Shown: positions 1-8,610, counted from the stretch's first letter. The stretch: DNA of 64,000 bases from Aquirufa ecclesiirivi (GCF_011250515.1 NZ_JAANOP010000001.1:310001-374000), one strand, 5' to 3'. Numbers and translations: made by a program. The notes: generated by a model from the sequence alone, not told the origin.

Positions 1-1
1 A

Positions 2-733
2 ATAGCTAATCAAGTAGATGCATTATACCGTTCTATTATTATAGCTGGTACGCATAAAGCTTCATCCATTAAAGTAGCTGAAGCAAGTAAAGCGATAGAA
101 AATGCACAGAGAGATGTCAATATATCTTTTGTTAATGAGCTAGCTTTGATATTTGATAAAATGGGCATTGATACGACAGAAGTATTAGAAGCTGCTGGAA
201 CAAAATGGAATTTCTTAAATTTTAAACCTGGGTTAGTTGGTGGTCACTGCATTGGAGTAGATCCTTATTATTTGTTGCACAAATCGGAGAGTTTGGGATA
301 TTATCCACAAGTAATTTTATCAGGTAGAAGGGTAAATGATAACATGGGAATTTTTGTGGCTAATAAATTAGTTAAATTATTAATTCGTAAAGGACACAAA
401 ATAGAAGGAGCAAAAACCTTAATGTTAGGAATTACATTTAAGGAAAATTGTCCAGATATTAGAAATTCTAGAGTGGTTGATATATACCGTGAATTGACAG
501 ATTTTGGAATGGACGTGGATGTATTTGATCCATGGGCTAATGCTGAAGAGGTAAAAAATGAACACGGAATAAATCTCGTTTCAACCATGTCAGATAATTA
601 TCAGGCAATCGTTTTAACGGTTGCCCATGATGAGTTTTTAAGTTTAGATTATGGTAAACTCAAGGCGCCTTCAGGAATATTATTTGATATTAAAGCGGTA
701 TTAGATCGTGCTTTAGTGGATGCTCGTTTATAA
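2..733 (+). CDS. Nucleotide-sugar dehydrogenase (UDP-sugar C6 dehydrogenase), 5'-truncated by window edge
   Basis: The frame is open from base 2, so the gene starts upstream of the window and about 243 C-terminal codons are visible. The motif GGHCIGVDPYYL holds the catalytic cysteine (codon near base 248) of the UDP-glucose/GDP-mannose dehydrogenase superfamily. The C-terminal nucleotide-sugar binding domain follows, with a TFKENCPDIRNS motif. The enzyme oxidises C6 of a UDP-hexose or UDP-N-acetylhexosamine to a uronic acid with two NAD+, in the cytoplasm, supplying capsule or exopolysaccharide synthesis. The GGHCIGVDPYYL form is closer to the WbpA/TviB/WecC group than to classical UDP-glucose dehydrogenase, but the exact substrate cannot be read from this fragment. 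The following UpxY-like and Wzi-like genes support a surface-polysaccharide locus. Confidence 0.9.
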   Translation: MANQVDALYRSIIIAGTHKASSIKVAEASKAIENAQRDVNISFVNELALIFDKMGIDTTEVLEAAGTKWNFLNFKPGLVGGHCIGVDPYYLLHKSESLGYYPQVILSGRRVNDNMGIFVANKLVKLLIRKGHKIEGAKTLMLGITFKENCPDIRNSRVVDIYRELTDFGMDVDVFDPWANAEEVKNEHGINLVSTMSDNYQAIVLTVAHDEFLSLDYGKLKAPSGILFDIKAVLDRALVDARL

Positions 734-742
734 TTAGTTTAC

Positions 743-1228
743 ATGACTATGGCCTGGTATGCTTTATATACAAAATCACGTGTTGAGAAAAAAGTTGCTT
801 TGCGCCTAGCCGAACAAGGTATTACATGCTATTGCCCATTGACAAAAAAACGTAAACAGTGGTCGGATCGTAAAAAATGGGTAGAAGAACCTTTATTTAA
901 GTCGTATATATTTGTCGATATAGATCTAGCCTTGCAAAGTAGTCAAGTTCGTCAAGTAAATGGGGTAGTCAATTTTGTGTATTGGTTGCACAAACCTGCG
1001 GTCATTCAAGACTCCGAAATTGTTTCAATTCAACATTTTTTATCGGAGCACTCCGAAGTAGAGGCTTTGGGTAATTTAGTTAATATTGGAGATTTTGTAA
1101 CCTTGGATTCAGGAGCCTTAGCAGGTCAAAAGGCAGAAGTGGTCGGGTTTAAAAATAAGCACGAAGTCCGACTTAGATTAGAAAGTCTTGGATTTGAACT
1201 TGTCGCTTACATAAATCAAAGTCAGTAA
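743..1228 (+). CDS. UpxY/NusG-family transcription antiterminator
   Basis: This 161-residue protein opens with WYALYTKSRVEKK, the typical start of the NusG N-terminal (NGN) domain, which runs to about residue 100. A KOW-like segment occupies about residues 107-150. Specialised NusG paralogues of the UpxY type bind RNA polymerase and let it read through the long operons that make capsule. It starts 9 bases after the dehydrogenase stop and is probably co-transcribed with it. Housekeeping NusG is longer and sits in a ribosomal/RNA polymerase cluster, so the polysaccharide context favours the specialised paralogue. UpxY genes usually stand first in their operon; here the gene follows a biosynthetic gene. 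Confidence 0.85.
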   Translation: MTMAWYALYTKSRVEKKVALRLAEQGITCYCPLTKKRKQWSDRKKWVEEPLFKSYIFVDIDLALQSSQVRQVNGVVNFVYWLHKPAVIQDSEIVSIQHFLSEHSEVEALGNLVNIGDFVTLDSGALAGQKAEVVGFKNKHEVRLRLESLGFELVAYINQSQ

Positions 1229-1243
1229 TTTCAAATTTTCAAC

Positions 1244-1251
1244 TATCTTTG
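1244..1251 (+). promoter_or_regulatory. Bacteroidota -7 promoter box before wzi-like gene
   Basis: TATCTTTG matches the Bacteroidota -7 consensus TAnnTTTG. Transcription from it would start near base 1256, which makes the TTG/ATG codons at 1254/1257 unlikely starts and favours the ATG at 1275 or 1293. No good TTG -33 element is seen at the usual spacing. Confidence 0.45.
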
Positions 1252-1292
1252 AATTGATGAGCCAAACGAACTATATGAGTCAATTAAAACAG

Positions 1293-2741
1293 ATGAATGT
1301 AAAAAAAGGTATTGTAATCATTTGTTTATTCATTTGTTCAACTACTCTATGGGCTCAGCGGGAAATCAAGTCAGATTTTTCTATTGGCATGGGAGGCACA
1401 ATCGGGGGTGTATATAATCCTCTTTGGTTACGAGCTAATCAGTATGGTCTTGTCCCTGCTTCCGGATCTTATGGTTTTGCAGGTATTTCTCATCGTGTGG
1501 ATTATCGTACCAAGAAACAGGCTGATTGGGCATATGGTTTCTCTTCTCAAGTGAATTTAGGTGAAAATAAAGCAGATGTATTTTTCCCTGAATTGTATCT
1601 GAAAGGAAAATTAGGGATTTTTGAATTGAATGCTGGGCGACAGAAACAAATACAAGGATTAGTAGATTCAACACTTAGTTCGGGATCTTATATTTGGTCG
1701 GGGAATGCTTTGCCCATACCCAAAGTAGAATTACAAGTGAAGGAATATTGGTCACCTGGGTTTCTCAAAGGAGTATTGGCATTCAAGGGAAACTATTCAC
1801 ACGGCTGGTTTGAAAATTCAAGAGAAGATGTCAAGGATTTTTATTTGCATCAAAAATCATTTTATGGCCGATTTGGAAAGCCAACTTGGCCAGTAAAATT
1901 TTATGCTGGTTTTAACCATCAAGTACAGTGGGGAGGTAAATTAAAATATGCAGATCCATATAATGTATCTGGGAAAAATGGTATCGTTCCTTCTGATTTT
2001 AGAACATATGTCTCGGTTGTAACGGGTCGATCGAATGCCGTTAAAGGAGATACAGCAACTTATGGTTATAATGATGGCTTTAACCGTTCTGGAAATCATT
2101 TGGGGACGGTAGATCTTGGCATGGAAGTGGAATTGAATCAAGCAAAAATCTTCTTTTATCGACAAAGTATTTATGAAGACGGATCTTTGTATTATGGAAA
2201 CAATATTACAGATGGTCTTCATGGAATTGCTATAACCCGAAAAGCAGATCAAGGGCTCATTAAATTGGTTTTTGAATATTTAAATACCACTTCACAAGGA
2301 GGGAAAGAATTTAATGATGCAAGCAACCTAAGGGGATTTGATAATTACTTGAATAATGGAGTTTATCAAAATGGTTGGACCTATTTTGGTAAAGGTATAG
2401 GTTCGCCCTTATTGACACTAGATTCTGAGTCAGACTTGAATCCTACCAATCAGATTTATTTTGATAATAATCGCGTAGAAGCTTTTTATGCGGCTGGGGA
2501 ATTTGCTTTTGGGGAAAATAAAATTCAAATAAGAGCCAGTTTATCCAACGCTATTGGCTGGTTTGGAAATGAATACATTCCTGTAAAAAAGCAGTACTCT
2601 GGAGGTATTTTATGGCATGCTCCTATTCACATTGCTGGATTTCCTGAAGCAATATTAAAAGCTAATCTAGGTATAGAAAAAGGAAACTTAACTCAACCAA
2701 CATTAGGAGGAAATATTGCTATTAGTTTTCCCTTGGATTAA
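1293..2741 (+). CDS. Capsule assembly Wzi-family outer-membrane protein
   Basis: The protein has an N-terminal signal peptide (MNVKKGIVIICLFICSTTLWAQ region) and then about 460 residues of alternating aromatic/polar segments typical of an outer-membrane beta-barrel. Overall it resembles the Bacteroidota Wzi-like family, which has an 18-strand barrel that helps anchor or organise capsule at the cell surface. The start is uncertain: TTG 1254, ATG 1257, 1275 and 1293 are in frame. I chose 1293 because it gives a compact signal peptide and lies downstream of the start point implied by the TATCTTTG box; 1275 is nearly as good. It follows a nucleotide-sugar dehydrogenase and an antiterminator, which agrees with a capsule role. 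The stop lies one base from the end of the convergent SpmAB gene. Confidence 0.75.
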   Translation: MNVKKGIVIICLFICSTTLWAQREIKSDFSIGMGGTIGGVYNPLWLRANQYGLVPASGSYGFAGISHRVDYRTKKQADWAYGFSSQVNLGENKADVFFPELYLKGKLGIFELNAGRQKQIQGLVDSTLSSGSYIWSGNALPIPKVELQVKEYWSPGFLKGVLAFKGNYSHGWFENSREDVKDFYLHQKSFYGRFGKPTWPVKFYAGFNHQVQWGGKLKYADPYNVSGKNGIVPSDFRTYVSVVTGRSNAVKGDTATYGYNDGFNRSGNHLGTVDLGMEVELNQAKIFFYRQSIYEDGSLYYGNNITDGLHGIAITRKADQGLIKLVFEYLNTTSQGGKEFNDASNLRGFDNYLNNGVYQNGWTYFGKGIGSPLLTLDSESDLNPTNQIYFDNNRVEAFYAAGEFAFGENKIQIRASLSNAIGWFGNEYIPVKKQYSGGILWHAPIHIAGFPEAILKANLGIEKGNLTQPTLGGNIAISFPLD

Positions 2742-2742
2742 T

Positions 2743-3978
2743 CTATCCAAAGAACAAATAGCTTACAAAAATGGCGGTAATGATTCCTGCTAAATCAGCC
2801 GTTAATCCTGCCCAAAGGGTATATCGGATATTTTTAACTTGCACAGAGCCAAAATACAAGGCTATCACATACAGAATTGTTTCGGCTGAACCTTGGAATA
2901 CACAAGCTAGTCTTCCTACAAAAGAGTCCGCTCCAAACGTCTTCATCGTATCAATCATCATGGCTCTTGAGCCACTACCACTTACAGGATGTAATAAGGC
3001 TGTGGGCATGGCATCTATAAATCGAGTATCTAAACCCGATTGATTGACCATCCACTTCATTCCTTCTACGATGAAATCCAAGGTACCAGAATTGCGCAAA
3101 CAGCTGATAGCCACCAGCATACCCACTAAATAGGGAATAATTTTAACAGACGTCTCAAATCCGCCTTTGGCCCCTACTACAAAAGTGGAAAATATGTCGA
3201 TTTTCTTCCAAAAGGCGGCAACTATAAAACTGAGGATTAGAGAGAATAACAATCCATTACTGAATATTTTGGATTGAATTTCAATTTGCTCTTTGCTTAA
3301 TGAACTGAAATATGTTAAAATTCCACCAAAGAAAAGGGTAAGCCCTACCAGCCAACTGAATAGAATGGGTTCCAATAAATTAATTTTTTGTTTAAAAGCA
3401 ACAAACATTAAGCCCACTAATGTTGCGGCATAAGTAGCCATTAAACAAGGAATAAAGACATCGGAAGCATCTTGTGCTCCATAGATGGCTCTTTGTGCCA
3501 TAATGCTCAATGGGATTAATACAGGCCCTGCGCTGTGTAAAGTTAGAAACATGATTTGCGCATTAGACGCTGTTTCTTTGGTTGGATTGATATCTTGTAA
3601 ACCCTGCATCGCTTTCAGTCCAAAGGGTGTTGCAGCGTTGTCTAAGCCCAATAAATTGGCTGAAAAGTTCATGATCATTTGTCCATGTACAGGATGGTCG
3701 GCAGGTATTTCGGGAAATAAGCGAGTAAAAAAAGGCCTGATTCGTTTGGCAAGAAACTGTATGGCCCCAGCTTTCTCTCCTATTTGTAAAATTCCCATGA
3801 AGAAAGTCATGACTCCAGCCAGTGGAAGAGCAATTTTCATAACGGCCATTTCTGCGGAATCAAACATTCCATCTACGAGAATTTTAAATATTTCGGTATT
3901 TCCAAAAAATAAAAATTGAATAAGTGCCACCACAAAGGCGATTCCAAAAAATAAAAACCAAATCCAATTTAATGCCAT
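2743..3978 (-). CDS. SpmA-SpmB fusion, nucleoside-recognition (Gate) domain membrane protein
   Basis: This 411-residue polytopic membrane protein joins an SpmA-like half (about residues 1-200, with NLLGLDNAATPFGLKAMQ) to an SpmB-like half (about 230-411, with HPVSGSGSRAMMID). In spore formers SpmA and SpmB are separate proteins needed for spore-core dehydration. In non-sporulating Bacteroidota the fused form is common and its function is not established; transport of a small molecule has been suggested for Gate-domain proteins. At least eight hydrophobic segments can be seen. It stands alone on the minus strand, convergent with the Wzi-like gene and divergent from the dipeptidase gene. Family assignment is firm and function is unknown. 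Confidence 0.85.
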   Translation of the reverse strand: MALNWIWFLFFGIAFVVALIQFLFFGNTEIFKILVDGMFDSAEMAVMKIALPLAGVMTFFMGILQIGEKAGAIQFLAKRIRPFFTRLFPEIPADHPVHGQMIMNFSANLLGLDNAATPFGLKAMQGLQDINPTKETASNAQIMFLTLHSAGPVLIPLSIMAQRAIYGAQDASDVFIPCLMATYAATLVGLMFVAFKQKINLLEPILFSWLVGLTLFFGGILTYFSSLSKEQIEIQSKIFSNGLLFSLILSFIVAAFWKKIDIFSTFVVGAKGGFETSVKIIPYLVGMLVAISCLRNSGTLDFIVEGMKWMVNQSGLDTRFIDAMPTALLHPVSGSGSRAMMIDTMKTFGADSFVGRLACVFQGSAETILYVIALYFGSVQVKNIRYTLWAGLTADLAGIITAIFVSYLFFG

Positions 3979-4050
3979 AAAGAAAGGTTTGCAGAAAGCG
4001 CGTGCTGCCTAGTTAAAATTTGGCTAAATTTAGGGAATTTCTTGATTTTT

Positions 4051-4740
4051 ATGACCTATTCTTTTTCCTTCCCATCGGTAATTATCCTTTGTTTGTTGCT
4101 TCATCCCATCATAGCCCAGCAAAAGCCTTGTTTGTTCGAAGAGAACATGGGTCGTCAAGGATTGGTGGAAGTTCAATCAGTGATAAAGCAAGTATTGGTC
4201 GAATTAAAATATGCAAGCACGGATAATTTTATGCATCAAAATGTTTACGGTTGTTTAACAAAGGCATTTTTGCAAAAAGAAACTGTGGCTAAATTAGCCC
4301 ATGCGCAATCCTTATTAGAAAAGGAAAAACCTAGTTATCGATTATTGATCTATGATGCTGCTAGACCTTTATCTAAACAATGGGACCTTTGGAATGCGTT
4401 ACCTCAATATCCACCCAACATTCGAAGAAATTATGTGGCATCGCCACAAGAACATTCGATACACAATTATGGAAGTGCGGTAGACCTAACCATTGCGGAT
4501 GAAAAGGGTCAGGCAATAGATATGGGAACACCCTTTGATTACTTTGGTAAGGAGGCATATCCAAAGGCCGAAAAGGAATTGGCAGAAAAAGGAATACTAA
4601 GTAAAGAGGTTATTCAAAACCGACTTTTACTTCGGAAAGTAATGCAAAAAGCAGGTTTTCTTCCGATCGAATATGAATGGTGGCATTTCAATGCTTTTTC
4701 TCGGGCAGAAGCCAAGAAAAAATTTCAAGTAGTTCAATAA
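4051..4740 (+). CDS. D-alanyl-D-alanine dipeptidase (VanX/DdpX, peptidase M15D)
   Basis: The start is the ATG at 4051, which gives a signal peptide ending at about PIIAQ, so the enzyme is probably periplasmic. Zinc and catalytic motifs of the M15D family are present: an SxHNYGxAxDL motif (two zinc ligands, His and Asp) and a C-terminal EWWH (catalytic Glu plus the third zinc ligand His). The protein should hydrolyse D-Ala-D-Ala, either in peptidoglycan turnover or to recover D-Ala. Although VanX belongs to this family, there is no VanH/VanA partner nearby, and Gram-negative homologues are housekeeping or nutritional enzymes. It is not evidence of vancomycin resistance. An in-frame TTG lies three codons upstream. 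Confidence 0.88.
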   Translation: MTYSFSFPSVIILCLLLHPIIAQQKPCLFEENMGRQGLVEVQSVIKQVLVELKYASTDNFMHQNVYGCLTKAFLQKETVAKLAHAQSLLEKEKPSYRLLIYDAARPLSKQWDLWNALPQYPPNIRRNYVASPQEHSIHNYGSAVDLTIADEKGQAIDMGTPFDYFGKEAYPKAEKELAEKGILSKEVIQNRLLLRKVMQKAGFLPIEYEWWHFNAFSRAEAKKKFQVVQ

Positions 4741-4834
4741 GTGGGATTTATCCTTTTGGCTTGCCGTTTATCCAAAATGTCCCCATCTCCCCATCTAAAA
4801 ATAGTAACATTGTGTCAAATACTTTTCATTAGCT

Positions 4835-6301
4835 ATGTATCGGAAATCATTCCCAACAACTGCCTACCTTTTTGCCTTGCTTTTTACCTTTGCTTTTACA
4901 TCTCTGGGACAAACAGCTATTCAAGGAAATGGTACCTTAGTGAAGCTTAAGTTAAATCAAGCTGTCGAGATTGCATTACAACATAATTTGAATGTTAAAT
5001 CATATCAAATTAGCATGCAAAATGCAGAGCTTCTGTTTCAACAAGCGAAATACAACCAATTGCCATCCTTATCTGGAAACATCAACCAGTCGGCAAGTTT
5101 TGGACGTAGTATTAACCCATATACCAATGGATATGATTCAAGGAATATCAATTATAATAACTTAGGTCTAAATGCCAATGTGTTATTATTCAACGGAGGA
5201 CAGCTTAAGAATAACATTTTACAAACAGAATTTACCTTAAAGGCAACCCAAGAAGATTTGCAGTCCATTCGGGAGAATATTTCTTTGCAAGTGGTGCTTT
5301 CTTATTTGTCTATTTTAAATGCAGAAGATCAATTAGCGATTTCTAAAACGCAAACGGATATCACGAAATTACAAATTGAAAGAACGCAGAAATTAGTCAA
5401 TGCGGGTTCCGTAGCTATTTCCACCTTGCTAGATTTAAAAGCTCAATTAGCCAATGAGGAATCCAATGTGGTTAGTTTTCAAAGTGCATTAGATATTAAC
5501 AAATTGACATTATTGCAATTATTGAATGATTCAGCCATTAGTCAATTTGAATTGGAGCGTATTCAAGTTCCTGTCCCTAACTCATCTGCTTATGAATTAA
5601 GCATTGCTGATATATATGCCAAAGCGGTGGATGCCCAGCCTTTGGTTCGTGCAGCAGATTTTCGGGTTCAGGGAGCTGCGAAAAGCGTAGATGTAGCCAA
5701 AGCTTTTCGTTTACCAACCTTAAGTTTAAGCGGTAGCTGGTCAGCAAATCAATCCAATGCCTTAAAATCGGTACAGGTTTTGGGCACTCAAGAAGTTACT
5801 TTAGGTAATGTAAATGTTGGCGGGACAAACTATCCTCTTACTACTACCCAACCAAGATATGGAGAAGGGTCTACCGTTGGATATTTTGATCAATTAAATA
5901 ATACTCAAAATAAAGTCATTTCCTTGAATTTGAGTATTCCAATATTTACAAGATACCAGAATAGAACTCGAGTATCTCAAGCGAACTTACAAAAGGTTAA
6001 TGCCGAGATAGAGGCGAATAAAGCCCGTTTGACATTACGTCAAAATATCGAGCAAGCCTATGTTAATATGCTGAATTCAGCAAAGAAATACGAAGCAGGA
6101 GTTACTCAAGTATCGGCATTAGAAGAGTCTTTTAGAGCTTCTGAAAGTAAGTTTAGTGCAGGTACTATCGATTTCGTGAGTTATAATTTACAAAAAACAA
6201 ATTTGGATAAAGCTAAGCTTACTCTAGTACAATCGAAATACGATTTTGTATTTAGAACAAAGATTTTGGACTATTATCAAGGTAAAAATTTAACATTTTA
6301 A
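4835..6301 (+). CDS. TolC-family outer-membrane efflux protein
   Basis: This 488-residue protein has a signal peptide (to about LGQ, residue 26) followed by two internally similar halves rich in long amphipathic helices, as in TolC outer-membrane ducts. Segments such as AVEIALQHNLNVKSYQ and the repeated helices near residues 130-210 and 380-470 fit the OEP fold. It forms the outer-membrane exit channel of a tripartite exporter. The adaptor gene starts 20 bases downstream, so the two are co-transcribed. No inner-membrane pump (ABC or RND) follows before the tRNA, so it must be encoded elsewhere. Confidence 0.9.
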   Translation: MYRKSFPTTAYLFALLFTFAFTSLGQTAIQGNGTLVKLKLNQAVEIALQHNLNVKSYQISMQNAELLFQQAKYNQLPSLSGNINQSASFGRSINPYTNGYDSRNINYNNLGLNANVLLFNGGQLKNNILQTEFTLKATQEDLQSIRENISLQVVLSYLSILNAEDQLAISKTQTDITKLQIERTQKLVNAGSVAISTLLDLKAQLANEESNVVSFQSALDINKLTLLQLLNDSAISQFELERIQVPVPNSSAYELSIADIYAKAVDAQPLVRAADFRVQGAAKSVDVAKAFRLPTLSLSGSWSANQSNALKSVQVLGTQEVTLGNVNVGGTNYPLTTTQPRYGEGSTVGYFDQLNNTQNKVISLNLSIPIFTRYQNRTRVSQANLQKVNAEIEANKARLTLRQNIEQAYVNMLNSAKKYEAGVTQVSALEESFRASESKFSAGTIDFVSYNLQKTNLDKAKLTLVQSKYDFVFRTKILDYYQGKNLTF

Positions 6302-6321
6302 TTTTCAATAATTTTAAAGAG

Positions 6322-7713
6322 ATGGCAAAGAACAATAGCAAGCGGACTTGGTTGTTTATCGGAGGAGGAGTAGCGGTGATATTTATAGGTTTATTTATTG
6401 CTAAGCAGCAAGGATGGATTGGTAAAGTGGATCCGACGGTGGTAGAATTTGGTAAAGCAAAAAAAGAATCCATTGTAGAAAAAGTATCAGCATCAGGTAA
6501 AATACAACCTGAGGTAGAAGTTAAAGTTTCGCCTGATGTTTCAGGAGAGATTGTTGCTTTGAATATAGCCGAAGGGGATTCTGTGGTAGCAGGACAAGTA
6601 TTATTGAAAATTCGTCCAGATAACTATGTTTCCTTATTGGCTCGTGCGGAGGCACAGTTGAATGCCATGAAAGCTAGCATGGAACAAAGTAAGGCAGTTT
6701 TGGCGCAGAGTGAAGCCCGCTTGAGCAAATCGAAGATTGATTATGACCGTAATTTAAAATTGCACAACGATAAGGTTATTTCGGATGCCGATTTTGATCA
6801 GTTCCAGTCGGCCTACATGGTGGCCAAGCAAGATCTTGAATCAGCTAAAGCCAATGTGAAGGCAGCGAGTTTTAACGTAAAGAGTTCAGAAGCGGCCTTG
6901 AAAGAAGCAACAACCAACTTAACGAAGACGACTATTTATGCCCCGCAGAGTGGTATAATTTCTAAGTTGAATGTTGAATTAGGAGAGCGTGTCGTTGGAA
7001 CATCTCAAATGGCAGGTACAGAAATGTTGCGTATCGCTAATTTGAATAACATGGAAGTCCGCGTCAATGTGAATGAAAATGATATCACTCGAGTGAGTTT
7101 AGGAGATACAGTAATCATTGATGTGGATGCATTTACCTCTTCAGAGCGGAAGTTTAAAGGTGTCGTTTATGAAATTGCTAGTTCTGCGAATCAATCAGGT
7201 ACTGCTACTTCGGTGACGACAGATGCGGTAACGGAATTTGAGGTGAAAATACGTGTTTTGAGAGAATCATATCGTGATTTGATTAAGGGTAAATTATCAT
7301 ATCCTTTAAAGCCGGGAATGACCGCTTCAGTAGAGATTTTAACGAACCGTAAGGACAATATATTAACGGTTCCTTTATCGGCCGTTACAACACGTGAATT
7401 AGGAGGAGAAGTAGCTCAGAAAGACGGTAAAGATGCACCGGCTGCAGCTGCTGAACCAGCGAAGGAAGAGACAGCACAGCAAAGTAAAAAGCGCAAAGAA
7501 AAGATAAAAGAAGTAGTCTTTATTAGTGAAAAAGGAAAAGCTAAAATGGTTGAAGTGAAGACAGGTATTTCTGATTTTGATAATATTGAGATTATTTCTG
7601 GATTAAAAGAAGGACAGGAGATTATTTCGGGTCCATATGCTACGGTAGCTAAGAATTTGAAAGAGGGAGAATTGGTGAAAAAGAAGGATGCCAAAGCAGA
7701 GGAAAAGAAATAA
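6322..7713 (+). CDS. HlyD/MacA-type periplasmic adaptor subunit
   Basis: This 463-residue membrane-fusion protein has one N-terminal membrane anchor (about residues 9-28), a biotinyl-lipoyl half near residues 60-95 (PDVSGEIVALNIAEGDSV), a long alpha-hairpin (about 100-200), a second lipoyl half (ETTNLTKTTIYAPQSG region) and a beta-barrel. Near residues 370-395 it carries a low-complexity Ala/Glu/Lys insertion inside the membrane-proximal domain. It should link a cytoplasmic-membrane pump to the TolC protein encoded just upstream. MacA-like adaptors usually pair with the MacB ABC transporter; that gene is absent, and the operon ends at a terminator in front of tRNA-Asn. Confidence 0.88.
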   Translation: MAKNNSKRTWLFIGGGVAVIFIGLFIAKQQGWIGKVDPTVVEFGKAKKESIVEKVSASGKIQPEVEVKVSPDVSGEIVALNIAEGDSVVAGQVLLKIRPDNYVSLLARAEAQLNAMKASMEQSKAVLAQSEARLSKSKIDYDRNLKLHNDKVISDADFDQFQSAYMVAKQDLESAKANVKAASFNVKSSEAALKEATTNLTKTTIYAPQSGIISKLNVELGERVVGTSQMAGTEMLRIANLNNMEVRVNVNENDITRVSLGDTVIIDVDAFTSSERKFKGVVYEIASSANQSGTATSVTTDAVTEFEVKIRVLRESYRDLIKGKLSYPLKPGMTASVEILTNRKDNILTVPLSAVTTRELGGEVAQKDGKDAPAAAAEPAKEETAQQSKKRKEKIKEVVFISEKGKAKMVEVKTGISDFDNIEIISGLKEGQEIISGPYATVAKNLKEGELVKKKDAKAEEKK

Positions 7714-7729
7714 TGTAAGATTTTAAGAA

Positions 7730-7776
7730 AAAAATAGGTGGCCTTATTGCATATATGCATAATGACACCTATTTTT
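7730..7776 (+). terminator. Rho-independent terminator of the TolC/adaptor operon
   Basis: An 11-base arm AAAAATAGGTG (7730-7740) pairs with CACCTATTTTT (7766-7776). The loop contains a further near-palindrome around TGCATATATGCA. It lies 17 bases after the adaptor stop and 22 bases before the tRNA. Confidence 0.8.
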
Positions 7777-7798
7777 GCAGTCCCAAAAGGATACAAAT

Positions 7799-7872
7799 TC
7801 CTTCTTAGCTCAGTTGGTTAGAGCACATGACTGTTAATCATGGGGTCCCTGGTTCGAGCCCAGGAGAGGGAG
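7799..7872 (+). tRNA. tRNA-Asn (GTT)
   Basis: The 74-base sequence folds as a cloverleaf. The acceptor arm TCCTTCT pairs with AGAGGGA (one T-G wobble). The D arm is GCTC...GAGC, and the anticodon arm CATGA-CTGTTAA-TCATG has anticodon GTT. The T arm is CCTGG-TTCGAGC-CCAGG and the discriminator base is G. The CCA end is not encoded. Its last bases (GGGAG) start the repeated core that recurs downstream, so the gene is the apparent integration site of the accessory block. Confidence 0.96.
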
Positions 7873-8080
7873 CTAGATTAAAAAGGAGGTCATTTTCGAC
7901 CTCTTTTTTTGTTTAAAAAACACCCCAACTTTCTTTAAAGAGACATTTTTTGTGGTTGCAACTTTTTCATTGTTTATACCTCGTTTTTCGTAGAAGTTAC
8001 AACACTAAATCACAGGGATTAGGATAAATGTGTTCTATCGAATCCTTTGGAGGTTTTAATGTTGGTTTTGTGGTTCGAGG
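7868..8080 (+). repeat. Repeat copy A (tRNA-Asn end, terminator and flank)
   Basis: The core GGGAGCTAGAT (7868-7878) overlaps the tRNA end. The GAGGTC/GACCTC hairpin follows, then a flank with TTTCTTTAAAGAGACATTTT, TGTGGTTGCAAC and CCTCGTTTTTCG. The same order is seen in copies B and C. Similarity with copy B continues weakly to about base 8080 (GGTTTTAATNTTGG). Confidence 0.8.
7881..7910 (+). terminator. Terminator in repeat copy A, downstream of tRNA-Asn
   Basis: The hairpin GAGGTC-ATTTTC-GACCTC is flanked by an A run on the left and seven T on the right. It terminates the tRNA transcript and could work in both directions. Bases 7911-8139 hold only the repeat flank. Confidence 0.8.
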
Positions 8081-8139
8081 TCAGTAGAGGGTTTTGTGGT
8101 TTGCATCTTTTAATTATCATTATATCATATTAATGATTT

Positions 8140-8502
8140 CTAGCACCTATCATTTAGGACGTCATCTTTAAATTCAATGATTTGCTTTTTCATTTCCTTT
8201 ATCTCTTTCATTTTTTGCTCTAAAGAAATCAGCTTATCATCAAGAATTTCTAGTTTTTGTTCCTTGGTATATTTTTGGTTATACCAAGCATCAATCATTT
8301 GACCTATTTCCCTGATGGTAAATCCTACCGATTTGGCATCGCTAATGAACTCTAATTTTTCAACGGTTACTTCGTCGTAATGAAAGTAATTATTCGATTT
8401 AATCGCTTCGTTTTGTTTTCCCTCAATTAACCCCGACTTTTCATAGAAGCGGATGGTGTGTGTCGAAAGCCCAGTTTTTTTGGATAGCTCATTTATTAAC
8501 AT
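8140..8502 (-). CDS. MerR-family transcriptional regulator
   Basis: From the ATG at 8502 this is a 120-residue protein with the MerR winged helix-turn-helix at its N-terminus (LSKKTGLSTHTIRFYEKSGLI, then YFHYDEVTVEKLEFI). A coiled coil follows at about residues 75-112 (ILDDKLISLEQKMKEIKEMKKQ). It has no cysteine pattern for metal sensing; its only visible cysteine is the C-terminal residue. That fits the MerR subgroup that responds to organic ligands or redox stress. It is divergent from the short-chain dehydrogenase at 8611 and probably controls it by twisting the shared promoter region. An upstream in-frame start at 8550 would add 16 residues unlike the family, so 8502 is preferred. Confidence 0.88.
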   Translation of the reverse strand: MLINELSKKTGLSTHTIRFYEKSGLIEGKQNEAIKSNNYFHYDEVTVEKLEFISDAKSVGFTIREIGQMIDAWYNQKYTKEQKLEILDDKLISLEQKMKEIKEMKKQIIEFKDDVLNDRC

Positions 8503-8557
8503 AAGGTAAATATAGGGGATAGAAAAATAAATGTCAACCATAGACCACACTCTATTG

Positions 8558-8588
8558 TTGTAGGTTTGAAAATAACGTAATAGTTTTG
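8558..8588 (+). promoter_or_regulatory. Promoter of the SDR gene, probable MerR target
   Basis: TTG at 8558-8560 and TAGTTTTG at 8581-8588 match the Bacteroidota -33/-7 elements, with a 20-base spacer, one longer than usual. Slightly long spacers are typical of MerR-activated promoters. The ATG follows 22 bases after the -7 box. Confidence 0.55.
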
Positions 8589-8610
8589 TTCAAAATAAAA
8601 CAATAGATAA

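Noticed and set aside
3485-3919. A 144-codon plus-strand frame across the SpmAB gene
   Set aside because: It is antisense to a well-conserved membrane protein and has no start context or family resemblance.
4051-4740. Vancomycin-resistance role for the VanX-like dipeptidase
   Set aside because: No VanH/VanA ligase or VanRS genes are near, and the organism is Gram-negative. A cell-wall turnover role is the ordinary reading.
7416-7796. A 126-codon minus-strand frame over the adaptor gene end and terminator
   Set aside because: It overlaps the terminator and the adaptor coding region, and its Ser/Phe-rich peptide is the reverse image of the Lys/Glu-rich tail.
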